In this document: positions 25,101-36,511 of the stretch, piece by piece
How positions within the stretch are numbered: position 1 is the stretch's first letter
Layout: each line of letters opens with the position of its first letter
Assembly (NCBI RefSeq): GCF_002443255.2
Contig: NW_019211455.1
Span: 5,748,597-5,812,596, forward strand
DNA from: Varroa destructor
Taxonomy: Eukaryota; Arthropoda; Arachnida; Mesostigmata; Varroidae
Length of the DNA stretch: 64,000 nucleotides
Reading direction: 5' to 3'
Notes under the pieces: model-generated
Databases searched by the model: none
Told to the model about the DNA's origin: nothing
The model's input: the letters and a program-made list of their open reading frames with translations, nothing else
Made by a program: the position numbers and the translations under genes

Positions 25101-28100
25101 AGCATAGACGCACAGTTCGTTCCGTGCTGAGAGCCAGCCAAGCTGATGGAGTGTTTAATGGCGATACCGGATGTAAAAGTCGAAACATGGAACCAAGGTC
25201 CATTGAGCGCAGGTGGACCTTAGCTCCGGTGCTTGCCTGGTTTTTGTTGTCGTCCTATTTAACGCATCTACGTCACTGGCAATGAATATGTATGATGTTC
25301 TGCCAGACGACTACGTATATCAAGACATGTAGGCAGTCTCAAGAGGTGCGCGTCAGGATCAGGTCATAGATAAGGTGGATTGACGCACTCTTCTTGATTG
25401 AATAGTAGAGCTGGAATAGGCAAACGATAACAATTGAATTTGCAACGAATTCAATCACTATCGTATTGTCGGTTGAATAATACTGTGTAATGTCGCTCTC
25501 TTACCGTTTTCACTGCGACTCCGCAGTCTATCGCCTAGCTCGCAAAACAATCTTCTTCGAGATGACAGTACAATTGCATTCATTGCTGCTAATCTTTTTC
25601 TCGCCTTTCGATGTCAGCGTCATTTTATGGTCTCATTGTTTCAATTCATACGAAACTATTATTAAGTAACGAATGTAGTCGATCATGATGCGGTGTGTTA
25701 TGCTGCGATCCTTCGTTACTTGATTTTTTGCTTTTCTATCAATGCTTCACTCATATTTACCATAGATATTGATACGGATTTAACACCATTCCCATCACCA
25801 AATTTTAAGCATGTTTTCTTATATACAGCAGTAGGCACTCGCACACGACGAGCTTTGCTACATGTTTTTCTCTGTAGACAGGGCTCTTCGTATAAATCTT
25901 GACAAGAGACAAGCTATAATAGCCGTTGGTCATCAGTAGCGCGTCCTGATCATTGGTGTCCATTTGCGACAATACCACGGCACATCTTTAACTGGCTTGA
26001 TGGTTTCATAAGATATGGGCCTGTTGCATTTGTCGATGTTGACAAATGCAACAGGCCCATCTTCGGTTTGGGTTTGTTGACGGCTTCATTCTACCACTAT
26101 TTTTTCCCTATTTAATACACTGTATACTAACGTTCTTTCCTGTATACTACGAGTTTAGATATTCTCGTCATATCCGAATCGTTCTGTCGATTTTTTCCGC
26201 TTCCTTAGTTGTCGTAGAACCATTATCTTTCTCTGCTTTATCTTGCGTCGTGTATTTTCGGCAGTTCTATACAGGGCTTCTGCAAGCTAGATGTCAAAAA
26301 GGGACCGGGCGTGACGGTGGCTAAATGTGGACAGACCTTTTGAAAGAAAAATACGTTTGGGCTTAATGTTTATAACCAATCATACAGCAGACGAAATAGG
26401 GAGTGGATTTAGCCTGCCACAGTATGACTGCGATCCATAATCTTGATCCGTAAATGATTTTCTTGGAGGTGTAATTATCATCACTAATGTTTTGTTCGGT
26501 AATACAGCTAGGCGTGCATGCACACACGAACATAACGCTTTTATATGTTATGCATAGATGTATATATATCCATTGAGAATCTAGCACTATCATCAATCCT
26601 GAAATCACTTTTACTACAATTAACGATACGGCTTTTGCTCTAATTGCCATGGATACCGTCTTATCTTGTTTACCAACATTAACAGTGTCATGTTATCGTC
26701 TGTTAGCAGCCGATCTTAATATTCATAGAATGTTTTTCATGGTGTTTTGTATCGGCAATAGCATAGCTCAGCTGCCTATCTGCAGCATGAATAGTTCGTA
26801 GGCAATTTTACTCATATTACTAATTATAGCAATACTCGAATGGTGTATTGACATTTTCTAACGCTTGAGGGCATTGTTCGTCTATTTTGCGGCTGTCCTA
26901 TTATATTTTTTCCGTGTAAGGAAAAAAAAAAGGAAATTTAGACGAAAGCACATGTTCTGTCTGTAGGCCGTATAAATGTGTGTATAACTAGGAGGGATAT
27001 GCTTTTGAATGTAGATATAAGCTATTGTTGTATTTCATTTTTTTTTGTATATATTTATCTATCTCGACATTGATTAGAATTGAACATAATAATTACTAGT
27101 GCTGTAAATATCATGCTATGTCTCGACGCGATTTCTTTGCACGCTTTGGTTCAGCATCGTCATCATTATATCATATTAAGCCACCATTAAGCAAAGGTGA
27201 TCGGTTATATGCACTTAACACTTATTTCCTTCCTCCGCTTTGTTCGGTGCGTTTATGACAGACGTTTACACTATTTTAATGTGTTATGTAAATTTTCTCT
27301 GGGTGTGAAGACTGGCTTCGTCTTTGAAGCCAACATCGCTCTATTTTGCTCTTGTTTGTAATACAACAATAATGTACACATATAAAACATGTATATACGT
27401 ATATATATAAACATTGTTGTTTTTAATCGTCATAGATTATGCCTGTTAAACCCAAAAACTAAGAGTGCTAGCTTTCGTCTGTGAACGATTGCGATTAGAA
27501 AAAAAAATCTCTTGTGGTCCAACTGTCGAGGCAATCTGCTGTAGGCTAGCCATGTATTCATGGATTGATGATATACTATCATTGTGCCGTTCCAACTTGA
27601 TGAATGTGATCAAAGTCCGGCTGGTAGCCATAAATACGATGGGTGACTACAGTGTTTTCCGAGATGAGGTGTGTTCCGAGATGTTGGAGCAGTGAAGACG
27701 TTAATGATGAAAGTGTGAAGCGTGTCTAGTGTTGTACTCACTTGTAGCCGGAACATAAGCGGAAAATACCAACGTAACATTCGATTCTATAACCTTGAAC
27801 AAAGACATTGGTAGAGCTGTTGAACTACCGTGGATGTTCAATTCAGTTAATTAACAACAGCAACGACCGTCATTGTTTATTTATACTGTTTTCCAAACAA
27901 TCATAAAATCGTATATGTTGAACTCACTAACTGAAATTTACGGATTGGGCTGTCTAACTGTCGATAATTATTAGATTTTGATTTCGAGTACGAATTAAAA
28001 ATACTGCTAACGCGTACAACAACCATCTATGTAGGAACGGGCAGGTAAAGATTAGCAAAGAAGCATATTGTACAAAGGCGCAAACGCAACACAGATTTGT

Positions 28101-28933
28101 TGTACCCGCGTTTTGGACTGAGGCGTTTTTCTCGATGCTCCAAAAAATCGTATAACTCGTTGAGCCTAGAGAACCTTTTTGCCTGCGCACGAAAGATAGG
28201 ACGGAAAAGAGCGGAAAATCTTCGTCGTTACGTCGACAATGCACAGTTCAACGAAAGTAGAACCCTGACTACACGAAAGCTTGTCGATAATTTTCTATTT
28301 ATATGCGTATGAGAGTGTAGAAAGAGGGACTTGGCAGGAGGTCTGAGTCGTGGGCAGCACTAGTTGTAGTTAGCAAGGTTACCCGCAATATACATGTTGA
28401 CAGAAAGGAGGAGTCTCCCCTATGTATATCAACATTGCTACGACCCTAAGCCTCGTTGCTTCGGACAATGACGGTGGTAGCTCTAATTAACAAGTAGAAT
28501 TGTTTTACTCTGATTTCTTCTATTCTCCGCTCCGCAGTTGCCTCGTGGCAAGGCGACTGAACAAGCAAAGGCAGTCCGTAGAAGATTCCTAGTTAGGAAA
28601 GTTAGCGCTAGTTAGAAAAGAGAACGATTTAGCTAACGACATAACGGCTACAGCACGCGCCCCAAAAGATCCATGTGAAATTGCATGAGAAGTGAAAAGA
28701 AAATCGTTAAGCCCGATTGTCTCGGCTTTTCGTAGTAGTTGATACAGACTTTCGCTGTGAACTGTTCTCCTCCCGAAACTCCAATTGACGAACTATTTGT
28801 TCGAGCCCATAAATGTGTAGAGTAAAATCTAAAAGTTTACAAACGAAAAGTTGCAAAGGTGATTCTCATACACCTAGATGCAATGATAGAGTCGATAATC
28901 AAAGTAGGTTTTAGGATTTTTTTGTGACACGGT
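25101..28933. other. Left arm, no supportable gene
   Basis: Contains the perfect hairpin at 26015-26060. An open plus-strand frame at 27465-27695 ends near a donor-like gatgag|gtgtgt but has a poor acceptor. Mirrored at 40598-44430. Confidence 0.5.
26015..26060. repeat. Perfect 20-bp hairpin with 6-nt loop (left copy)
   Basis: atgggcctgttgcatttgtc at 26015-26034 is exactly complementary to 26041-26060, with loop gatgtt. It is too short for a normal miRNA precursor. Mirrored at 43471-43516. Confidence 0.85.
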
Positions 28934-28991
28934 GTACTTCACCATCGTATCATGCTAATTAAGGCATCTTATAAAGTAGGTGGTGAAGTAC
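28934..28991. repeat. 11-bp inverted repeat flanking 36 bp (left copy)
   Basis: gtacttcacca (28934-28944) and tggtgaagtac (28981-28991) are exact inverted repeats. They could be the ends of a tiny foldback element, but no target-site duplication is evident. Mirrored at 40540-40597. Confidence 0.5.
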
Positions 28992-29159
28992 GCGCGGAAT
29001 TATTTCAGACAAAGTAACATTATTCACGTGTGTGCAATGCAAACCGATCATAACGTAGCTGATGTCGGCGTAATGATTATCAAGCCCATAAATAGAGTCC
29101 GCCGTTCATCACAGCCAGCAATGCTAAGGTATATAGTATACTTTAATAATAATGAAGCA

Positions 29160-29275
29160 TACTTTAATAAATATAAAGTATAAACATAAAGTATACTTTA
29201 ATAAATATAAAGTATAAACATAAAGTATACTTTAATAAATATAAAGTATANNNNNNNNNNNNNNNNNNNNNNNNN
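29160..29275. repeat. 34-bp minisatellite with assembly gap (left arm)
   Basis: Two full 34-bp units (29160-29193, 29194-29227) and a partial third built on tactttaataaatataaag, then 25 N at 29251-29275. A diverged copy precedes the array. Each unit contains an internal inverted repeat (aaagtatactt), which favours slippage and sequencing failure. The gap lies on the inner side of the array here but on the outer side in the other arm. Confidence 0.85.
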
Positions 29276-29280
29276 TAGTA

Positions 29281-32200
29281 TACTGCCCCATTGTTAAGTT
29301 TAGTGTCCTGGAGATCCCGGCAAGGCTTCCTATAAAACGTACTCTCTATATAATAGTAAAACATAAAAAAAAATTAGTAATGTAATATTAACCTTATGTC
29401 TAAATTGCACAAACTTCATCTTAAGTAGAATATAAGAATGAAATATTTCAGACATTCAGCACAGCAACCGTTTGAATCACGTAATTAGTATGGACGAAAC
29501 ACGTTCTGACATATCGCTCTTAGTATCCTAGGTAGAAAGAAATCAAAATAACTGCTAATTTAATGATGACACATTTTAGTTCTATTAATAGCAATTCAAG
29601 TTGACCCACTGCTATCCGACACGATGCCCAGGAATTAAGGGCATTACAACTACTTTCTAAATAAGTGGACTCTCAAAAAGTCAGGGGTATTTGTACGGAG
29701 AGCAATGTTCGTTTTTGAGCTTTTGAGAACCTTCATAGAGCAAATTCACGTGCGGTCATCGTGGGTCGTCATCCGATCAGGGGAGTGAAAAAACCGACGT
29801 CGAAGGATATCAATAGGCTCAACTGTGGCGCATCGGTAAAATTCATCCCGGTAGTCAGCGTTCGTATCATTAGTCAAGTAAACTTTTTTCCGTATAAGGA
29901 CAATCTCTCTGTGTTATTCGATTATTTGCTTGTGAAGCGGCATTTTCTCGTGAGAAAGGCTGATGCCGATACCGATTTCATGCCTCAGGATGAACTCAAT
30001 TCATCATGGATTTGGAGAGATACATCCATGAGGAATAACAGCTGTACGCCATACTGAATTTGCTAATGAAGTACGTTCTAAATAAAACTTATTTTTCTAA
30101 GCTGCTAAACCAGATTTGCCAGCATGAGGTTGAGGATTCAATTTTTATCTAAGCTTTATGGACTATTTAAAATTGATCGATTTTTTGGTATTCGCAGATT
30201 TCGCGTTTGACTGTTTTTAACAAGTTCATATTCGCTCTGTGTCTAAAATGATTTTCGAAAGAGTAAATTACCAAAAAAATCATTTGTATGGCACAATCTG
30301 GCTTCACGGAAAAACGCTAACTGAGCCTGAATGATCGGAACTTAATTATCATAATGGCTCACAAGCGAATCCGCCTTTTGTGATATTGTTTTTCTAAAAA
30401 AATATCCGCTACACGATTGCCCTGATATACACACAGCATGCTCCAGCTTACGCCATTATGCGGCTATTAATGTTCCCCACTGTCAACCGATCTGAAGAGC
30501 TTCGGTGGTGGCTCGCATTCATTATCATATTTAGGCCATTGCGTTCATACCGTACCTTTAGCGTAAAAGAGTGGGATCTATCACCTACAAAATGTCCGAA
30601 TCTAGTTATCGTTGGTTTTTTCATGATTCTCTTTCGTATGATCGACCAGTACAAAAAATACTCTAGACTAACAACGTTGCTCTCGTTCTAGATGTAGATC
30701 TGATCGACGTCTTACTCTGCTTCTTAAGTAATATAGAGGTGCACTACCTTCCAGCAATACATATATTTGAGAATTTTAAGACCATTTTAAAGTGTAGTAT
30801 AGAAGCCAACTGCGCTCGTTAAAGCCCTGAATAATCTATCGAATATATTAGGTTGATTTGTGACCTCAGTAATGTGCGGATGGAGTCCTGCAAATAATCT
30901 GCCTAGCGAAAGCGTTTTCGAGACAAAGCATTAATACGCGGGCCTGCACAGAGTCTTCGCAACGTCCTTGGCGGATAGTTAACCTACCGAATTGGGCCTC
31001 TTGTTAGCCCTAACTTTTAACTGTCTACCATACAGACAGTCAAACAGCGAAATATTTAGTTATCGATTTTGTAACTATATAATTTCAGTATTAGCCTTGG
31101 AGGGGAAACGTAGAGAAGCCCAAACATACGTATTCAGAATAACGCGTTGACTCGTCGTACGTAACATGCAGTAAGCAAATTGCGTCATGCTGAATAGTGA
31201 GGGCGTGCTATTCATCACCTAACAGCCCTTTCAGAGCGAGGTAGATGAATGAGATCAACTATAATCTTCTCGAAAAAAACGCGCGTGGTCGTCTTCTGAG
31301 CGACAGGCACACAGCAATCAATGTTTAGCTTCGTATGCGGAAAACTCTTGGGTTTGTTGGGCAACTTATAGGCTATGAACGCTTCATTCTGAAAATTCCA
31401 GCGGTTACCAGCGGATGATTCGAGAATAATGCTACCGCCCTGTCATTTCGAGTGTAGAGGTCGGGCAATGACAGCCATAGGTTCGAGAAGAAAATCATAC
31501 AAAAACTTTTACGGTTCGAGAAAACATCGTGCGTCAAGAAACGTTTGTATTACGATTTGCTAAGTTTCGTTCACTTAGAGTCCTTAGTTCTGGGAAAGTT
31601 CATTGCCGAATTTTCTGAAGGGCTCACTGAACTCTTTCCTGGACGATGCTAAAGATTATCCTTGGGAGATAGGCGGAACAAATGATCAGTAGCAAACATA
31701 CTCTAACGCTAATGATAACAACAAGGTCAATTTCTAACGAATTGTTTAAGAAAATATTGCTTCACTGGTAATTCTCGGAGGAGGACAATTCATCTTGTTC
31801 CAACACGAATCGGTACATAAAATCCTTTATGAAGGCGTCTTTCGTCAGGAGAAAAGAAGAAGCTGTTTCTCCTTTTTTGAATGATACCGTCGGAACACTA
31901 GGGCCAGCCCATAACGTTGAAATCTTTAGTGGACGTTCCTGTGAAATCCTGAAGAAAGCGATGATATATCCGTCTACCAAACGGAAACAATCAGATGAAT
32001 TTCACGCTTGCTATAGATAACGCCCCTCTGAGTCAGCGTACTTCAGCCGTTAGGCTCTTAGTCTAACCGTACGGGACTGTTGTGGTCAGGAGTATTTAAC
32101 GACTACGTATTACTATGCGATGAACGCAATTTGACGCTCTAAACATTTTGGCAGTGAATTATTTCGGGAAGGGTAAAAATCGCAAAAAAAAACGGCGAAT

Positions 32201-33019
32201 TCCATGAGTATAGCTCGATTTTGAGGGATTTATGAATACTCGAATGAAATAACTAGCAGTCAACAGAGATACAACAAATGCGTTTCAGGTGTGTATCTCC
32301 CGCTCTGTTGGAAAGTACCCATATGATTATATAAGACAACAATGATTACTATAATTTGAAGTCAGTAGTATTCACTGTGAGATCCTGGCAAACATAATTT
32401 TTTCAACTCTTTCTCTGGAAAAGCCATATTGTAAATATGAATTTAATTCAGCGGAGCGACTAGATATAACAAAGGTAGGTGATTACTATAATAATTATCA
32501 TAAACGTACGCATTCCTTGTATGCCGTATATACTGCAAAGCTATCTGTTGCACATTGAGAGATTACATCCCAGGATAAAAATACACGGTTATGACGACAC
32601 ATAGATATCTGACCTATCACTAAAACCCTTATCGCGTCGCAGCTAATAAACAGATATCTGGGGAAGAGGTGGACTGTGAAAGAATGTGCTTGTGTCTCAA
32701 TGCTTGCGTACAAGCAGCGTTTAAGGTGGAGTATGCGGTGCACTTCACATTGTCATTGAATCTAATTATCCAGCTTCTTGGTTTGCATTGGAAACCCTGC
32801 AAGGATCATTCGTACCCAATCATGGGGTCCCATAAGTGCCTCTCTCAGTAGACGATTCGAATTGCCAAGGTTCTGGATGGGTCCTTTTGCAAGTCTGACA
32901 AAAATAGGATAGGGGTTAGCATTTGTAAGTTGAGCAGCTAATGTGAGATTTACACTGGCCGTAAGTCGTGCGGTCACGCGTCATTGTCCTCGCCTTCGGA
33001 AGCTGAAATAGAGAGGCAA
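29281..33019. other. Left arm, no supportable gene
   Basis: Open frames at 29761-30057, 30448-30691 and 31762-32020 occur in AT-rich DNA without splice signals or familiar motifs. Mirrored at 36512-40250. Confidence 0.5.
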
Positions 33020-33168
33020 CTAAATCGGACGTGGGTCTTGGTGATGGATAACGCGAGGGTGGGGCGAGGCTACACGGCTAGCAATGTGAGCTTCGATATG
33101 ATAGGGCTCGTAAAAGACTCCCAGTTTAGCGGCGACGGGACCCAGTAGAACAGCACCGGTGGGCTTGG
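33020..33168 (-). CDS. Candidate terminal exon (left copy)
   Basis: Mirror copy of 36363-36511; see that entry for the reading. On this strand it would be transcribed from the palindrome centre outward. Confidence 0.33.
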
Positions 33169-34641
33169 CTGAGCTTATGGCAGTAGCGGGTAACAGAAAG
33201 GAAAAACGCAGTGAAGGAAATGTGACGGGGGCGAGCAAGCCAAAGGCTGTCTAGAAATAGGAGGCTTAGTTGTCTGCTTGTCTGCGACTAGCGCTGCTTG
33301 CTATTGATGCTCTTATCCACAGCGGTCTTCCTCAGTCCAGCTCTAATGTGCTGATGTTGTTCAGGCCATAGGGACGTCACGAATAGGCGACAACTGTATG
33401 TGACCTACTATATCCTTCTATAGATATGAGGAGGCTGATGTTTGTAGACGTCGACAGTTATAGCACGTTAACCATCGCATGACACCTCGTATGCTGTCAC
33501 AGGGTGACGTGGGATAAAGAATTTCACCCGTGTCTAGAACTATGGAGATGTGTCGTCCTTTTTGCTCTGATATCTACGGAGTACGGAGTCACCCGTACGG
33601 AAATAGAGGGTAGCTTCTACGAATTGATAAATCAGTATTTCACTAACTCAATGGAAGCCATTTTTCTGTTAAATTGATTTATAGATGCATTGCAATGTTT
33701 CGCAATATATTGGGCTCGCGCTGTGCGTTGCTGCTAAATCATAGTCTGTTCTTCATAGGATATCGAATTATTCAATACAATGTCTTGTTGGATGACTTAC
33801 TAACAAAAATTCTTAGAAGATAAAAACACATGACACAGTACACATACATGCGCATGTAGGAAAAGTATAAGCGTGATTAGTTGATGTGTATAGTGTATCG
33901 GTTTTGTTAAAGGAGATCTTTAGTTCTAGGGCATCGTGCACCGTGCATCGGGCTATTACCTACAGTTAGTGGTACTTATTTTCTTATTTGCTACTACTTG
34001 GACACCGCAGAATCAAATGGCAATTTTCCGAAGATCGACTAGTTCAGGTTTCTCAATGGCCAGCAAGTTACCACGGGATCGATGTCGTGTGCTAATGAAA
34101 ACGATGTCCTAATGTTCTTCAGCGTCATCTCGCTAAGGACATCGTGTCGTTGTGGTCGTAATTGTCGACTGTTAGGTAGGGGCTGTCGGTGATCGATAAC
34201 GAAAGAATGAACATAAACTATCAGCAAACGCTCGTCTCACACGGCACAACGGCATTCAGCATAGACGAGTCCCGTGGCGAACACTAATGAGAAGGAACAA
34301 TATAGGACCCAACAATCCAAGAAGGATATCTCATAAATAATGAAGTCGTCATTGCTCAACGTGTCGGGGAACTTACATTGGTAACCATCGGTGCCAAATG
34401 CGGGACTGATTAGAAAATTGCGACATCGTTCAAACAATATCTTCTTGTGATGTATTCGATCAAGTACATCGTTTGGTTCTCCTAATCTTGGAAACGTTGA
34501 TGTTATCCTTCGAGCGTTGTGTAGCAGGAAACTGAAATCCTTGATAGAAACGTTGTTATCTGTAGTAAGCTTGCGTTAAATATGTTCGCCATACATCTAT
34601 TTATCATCAGAGTAATTAAAAATAGGACCAAAGCACATAAC
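33169..34641. other. Inner part of left arm, no supportable gene
   Basis: Only a weak start-exon candidate on the minus strand, mirrored at 35105-35154 (ATG, 16 codons, donor caat|gtaagt). No joinable partner exon was found. Confidence 0.45.
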
Positions 34642-34889
34642 ATAATAACTCTTAATTAAACAAGAAAATGGTAAACAGGAAAGAAAAAGAACGGTTGAAA
34701 AACACGTATATTAATCGGCGGCTACCACTGGCTATATTCTGTGACCTCGTCTTATCCGATGTTTGCACACTCTAACAGTACACCTGTCGTAAACGATCGA
34801 CGAGACTCGATGAACGTTTATCAACAATGAAAAACCTAGAACATATGCAATATCTGATTTTTAAAAAAATGCCATTAAAAAGCGTCTTA
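34642..34889. other. Unique 248-bp spacer at the palindrome centre
   Basis: Sequence between the two arms with no internal symmetry and no match to the outer flanks that I can see. It is AT-rich at its ends and more balanced in the middle (about 34720-34810). It fixes the orientation of the structure. In a cruciform it would be a loop of at most 248 nt. Confidence 0.95.
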
Positions 34890-36362
34890 GTTATGTGCTT
34901 TGGTCCTATTTTTAATTACTCTGATGATAAATAGATGTATGGCGAACATATTTAACGCAAGCTTACTACAGATAACAACGTTTCTATCAAGGATTTCAGT
35001 TTCCTGCTACACAACGCTCGAAGGATAACATCAACGTTTCCAAGATTAGGAGAACCAAACGATGTACTTGATCGAATACATCACAAGAAGATATTGTTTG
35101 AACGATGTCGCAATTTTCTAATCAGTCCCGCATTTGGCACCGATGGTTACCAATGTAAGTTCCCCGACACGTTGAGCAATGACGACTTCATTATTTATGA
35201 GATATCCTTCTTGGATTGTTGGGTCCTATATTGTTCCTTCTCATTAGTGTTCGCCACGGGACTCGTCTATGCTGAATGCCGTTGTGCCGTGTGAGACGAG
35301 CGTTTGCTGATAGTTTATGTTCATTCTTTCGTTATCGATCACCGACAGCCCCTACCTAACAGTCGACAATTACGACCACAACGACACGATGTCCTTAGCG
35401 AGATGACGCTGAAGAACATTAGGACATCGTTTTCATTAGCACACGACATCGATCCCGTGGTAACTTGCTGGCCATTGAGAAACCTGAACTAGTCGATCTT
35501 CGGAAAATTGCCATTTGATTCTGCGGTGTCCAAGTAGTAGCAAATAAGAAAATAAGTACCACTAACTGTAGGTAATAGCCCGATGCACGGTGCACGATGC
35601 CCTAGAACTAAAGATCTCCTTTAACAAAACCGATACACTATACACATCAACTAATCACGCTTATACTTTTCCTACATGCGCATGTATGTGTACTGTGTCA
35701 TGTGTTTTTATCTTCTAAGAATTTTTGTTAGTAAGTCATCCAACAAGACATTGTATTGAATAATTCGATATCCTATGAAGAACAGACTATGATTTAGCAG
35801 CAACGCACAGCGCGAGCCCAATATATTGCGAAACATTGCAATGCATCTATAAATCAATTTAACAGAAAAATGGCTTCCATTGAGTTAGTGAAATACTGAT
35901 TTATCAATTCGTAGAAGCTACCCTCTATTTCCGTACGGGTGACTCCGTACTCCGTAGATATCAGAGCAAAAAGGACGACACATCTCCATAGTTCTAGACA
36001 CGGGTGAAATTCTTTATCCCACGTCACCCTGTGACAGCATACGAGGTGTCATGCGATGGTTAACGTGCTATAACTGTCGACGTCTACAAACATCAGCCTC
36101 CTCATATCTATAGAAGGATATAGTAGGTCACATACAGTTGTCGCCTATTCGTGACGTCCCTATGGCCTGAACAACATCAGCACATTAGAGCTGGACTGAG
36201 GAAGACCGCTGTGGATAAGAGCATCAATAGCAAGCAGCGCTAGTCGCAGACAAGCAGACAACTAAGCCTCCTATTTCTAGACAGCCTTTGGCTTGCTCGC
36301 CCCCGTCACATTTCCTTCACTGCGTTTTTCCTTTCTGTTACCCGCTACTGCCATAAGCTCAG

Positions 36363-36511
36363 CCAAGCCCACCGGTGCTGTTCTACTGGGTCCCGTCGCC
36401 GCTAAACTGGGAGTCTTTTACGAGCCCTATCATATCGAAGCTCACATTGCTAGCCGTGTAGCCTCGCCCCACCCTCGCGTTATCCATCACCAAGACCCAC
36501 GTCCGATTTAG
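36363..36511 (+). CDS. Candidate terminal exon (right copy), unrecognised
   Basis: A long pyrimidine-rich tract (36311-36350) ends at an acceptor ataagctcag. Two bases complete a codon, then 48 codons (KPTGAVLLGPVAAKLGVFYE, PYHIEAHIASRVASPHPRVI, HHQDPRPI) end at TAG. The patch is GC-rich relative to the arm and the frame ends in a His/Pro/Arg tail. The frame stays open upstream through the tract, so an acceptor at 36280 is an alternative. The family is not recognised, and the upstream exon would have to end leaving one base. Confidence 0.35.

Larger units (their letters stand above)
20236..34641 (+). repeat. Left arm of a 14.4-kb near-perfect palindrome
   Basis: This arm is the reverse complement of 34890-49295. 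I compared the outer edge (20236-20330 with 49201-49295), the inner edge (34441-34641 with 34890-35090), several interior stretches and every open frame; all pair at x + y = 69,531 with no substitution or indel seen. The match stops at both ends: 20235/49296 is T against G, and 34642/34889 is A against A. The one discrepancy is the location of a 25-N gap in a 34-bp minisatellite. No transposase, reverse transcriptase, long terminal repeat or terminal inverted repeat was recognised at the arm ends. Confidence 0.97.

Noticed and set aside
26015..26060. miRNA precursor
   Set aside because: The stem is 20 bp with a 6-nt loop and no flanking lower stem, shorter than animal pre-miRNAs; kept only as a hairpin.
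35105..35154. Start exon of 16 codons with donor caat|gtaagt (mirrored in the left arm)
   Set aside because: It leaves two bases, which does not fit the terminal exon at 36363, and no intermediate exon was found.
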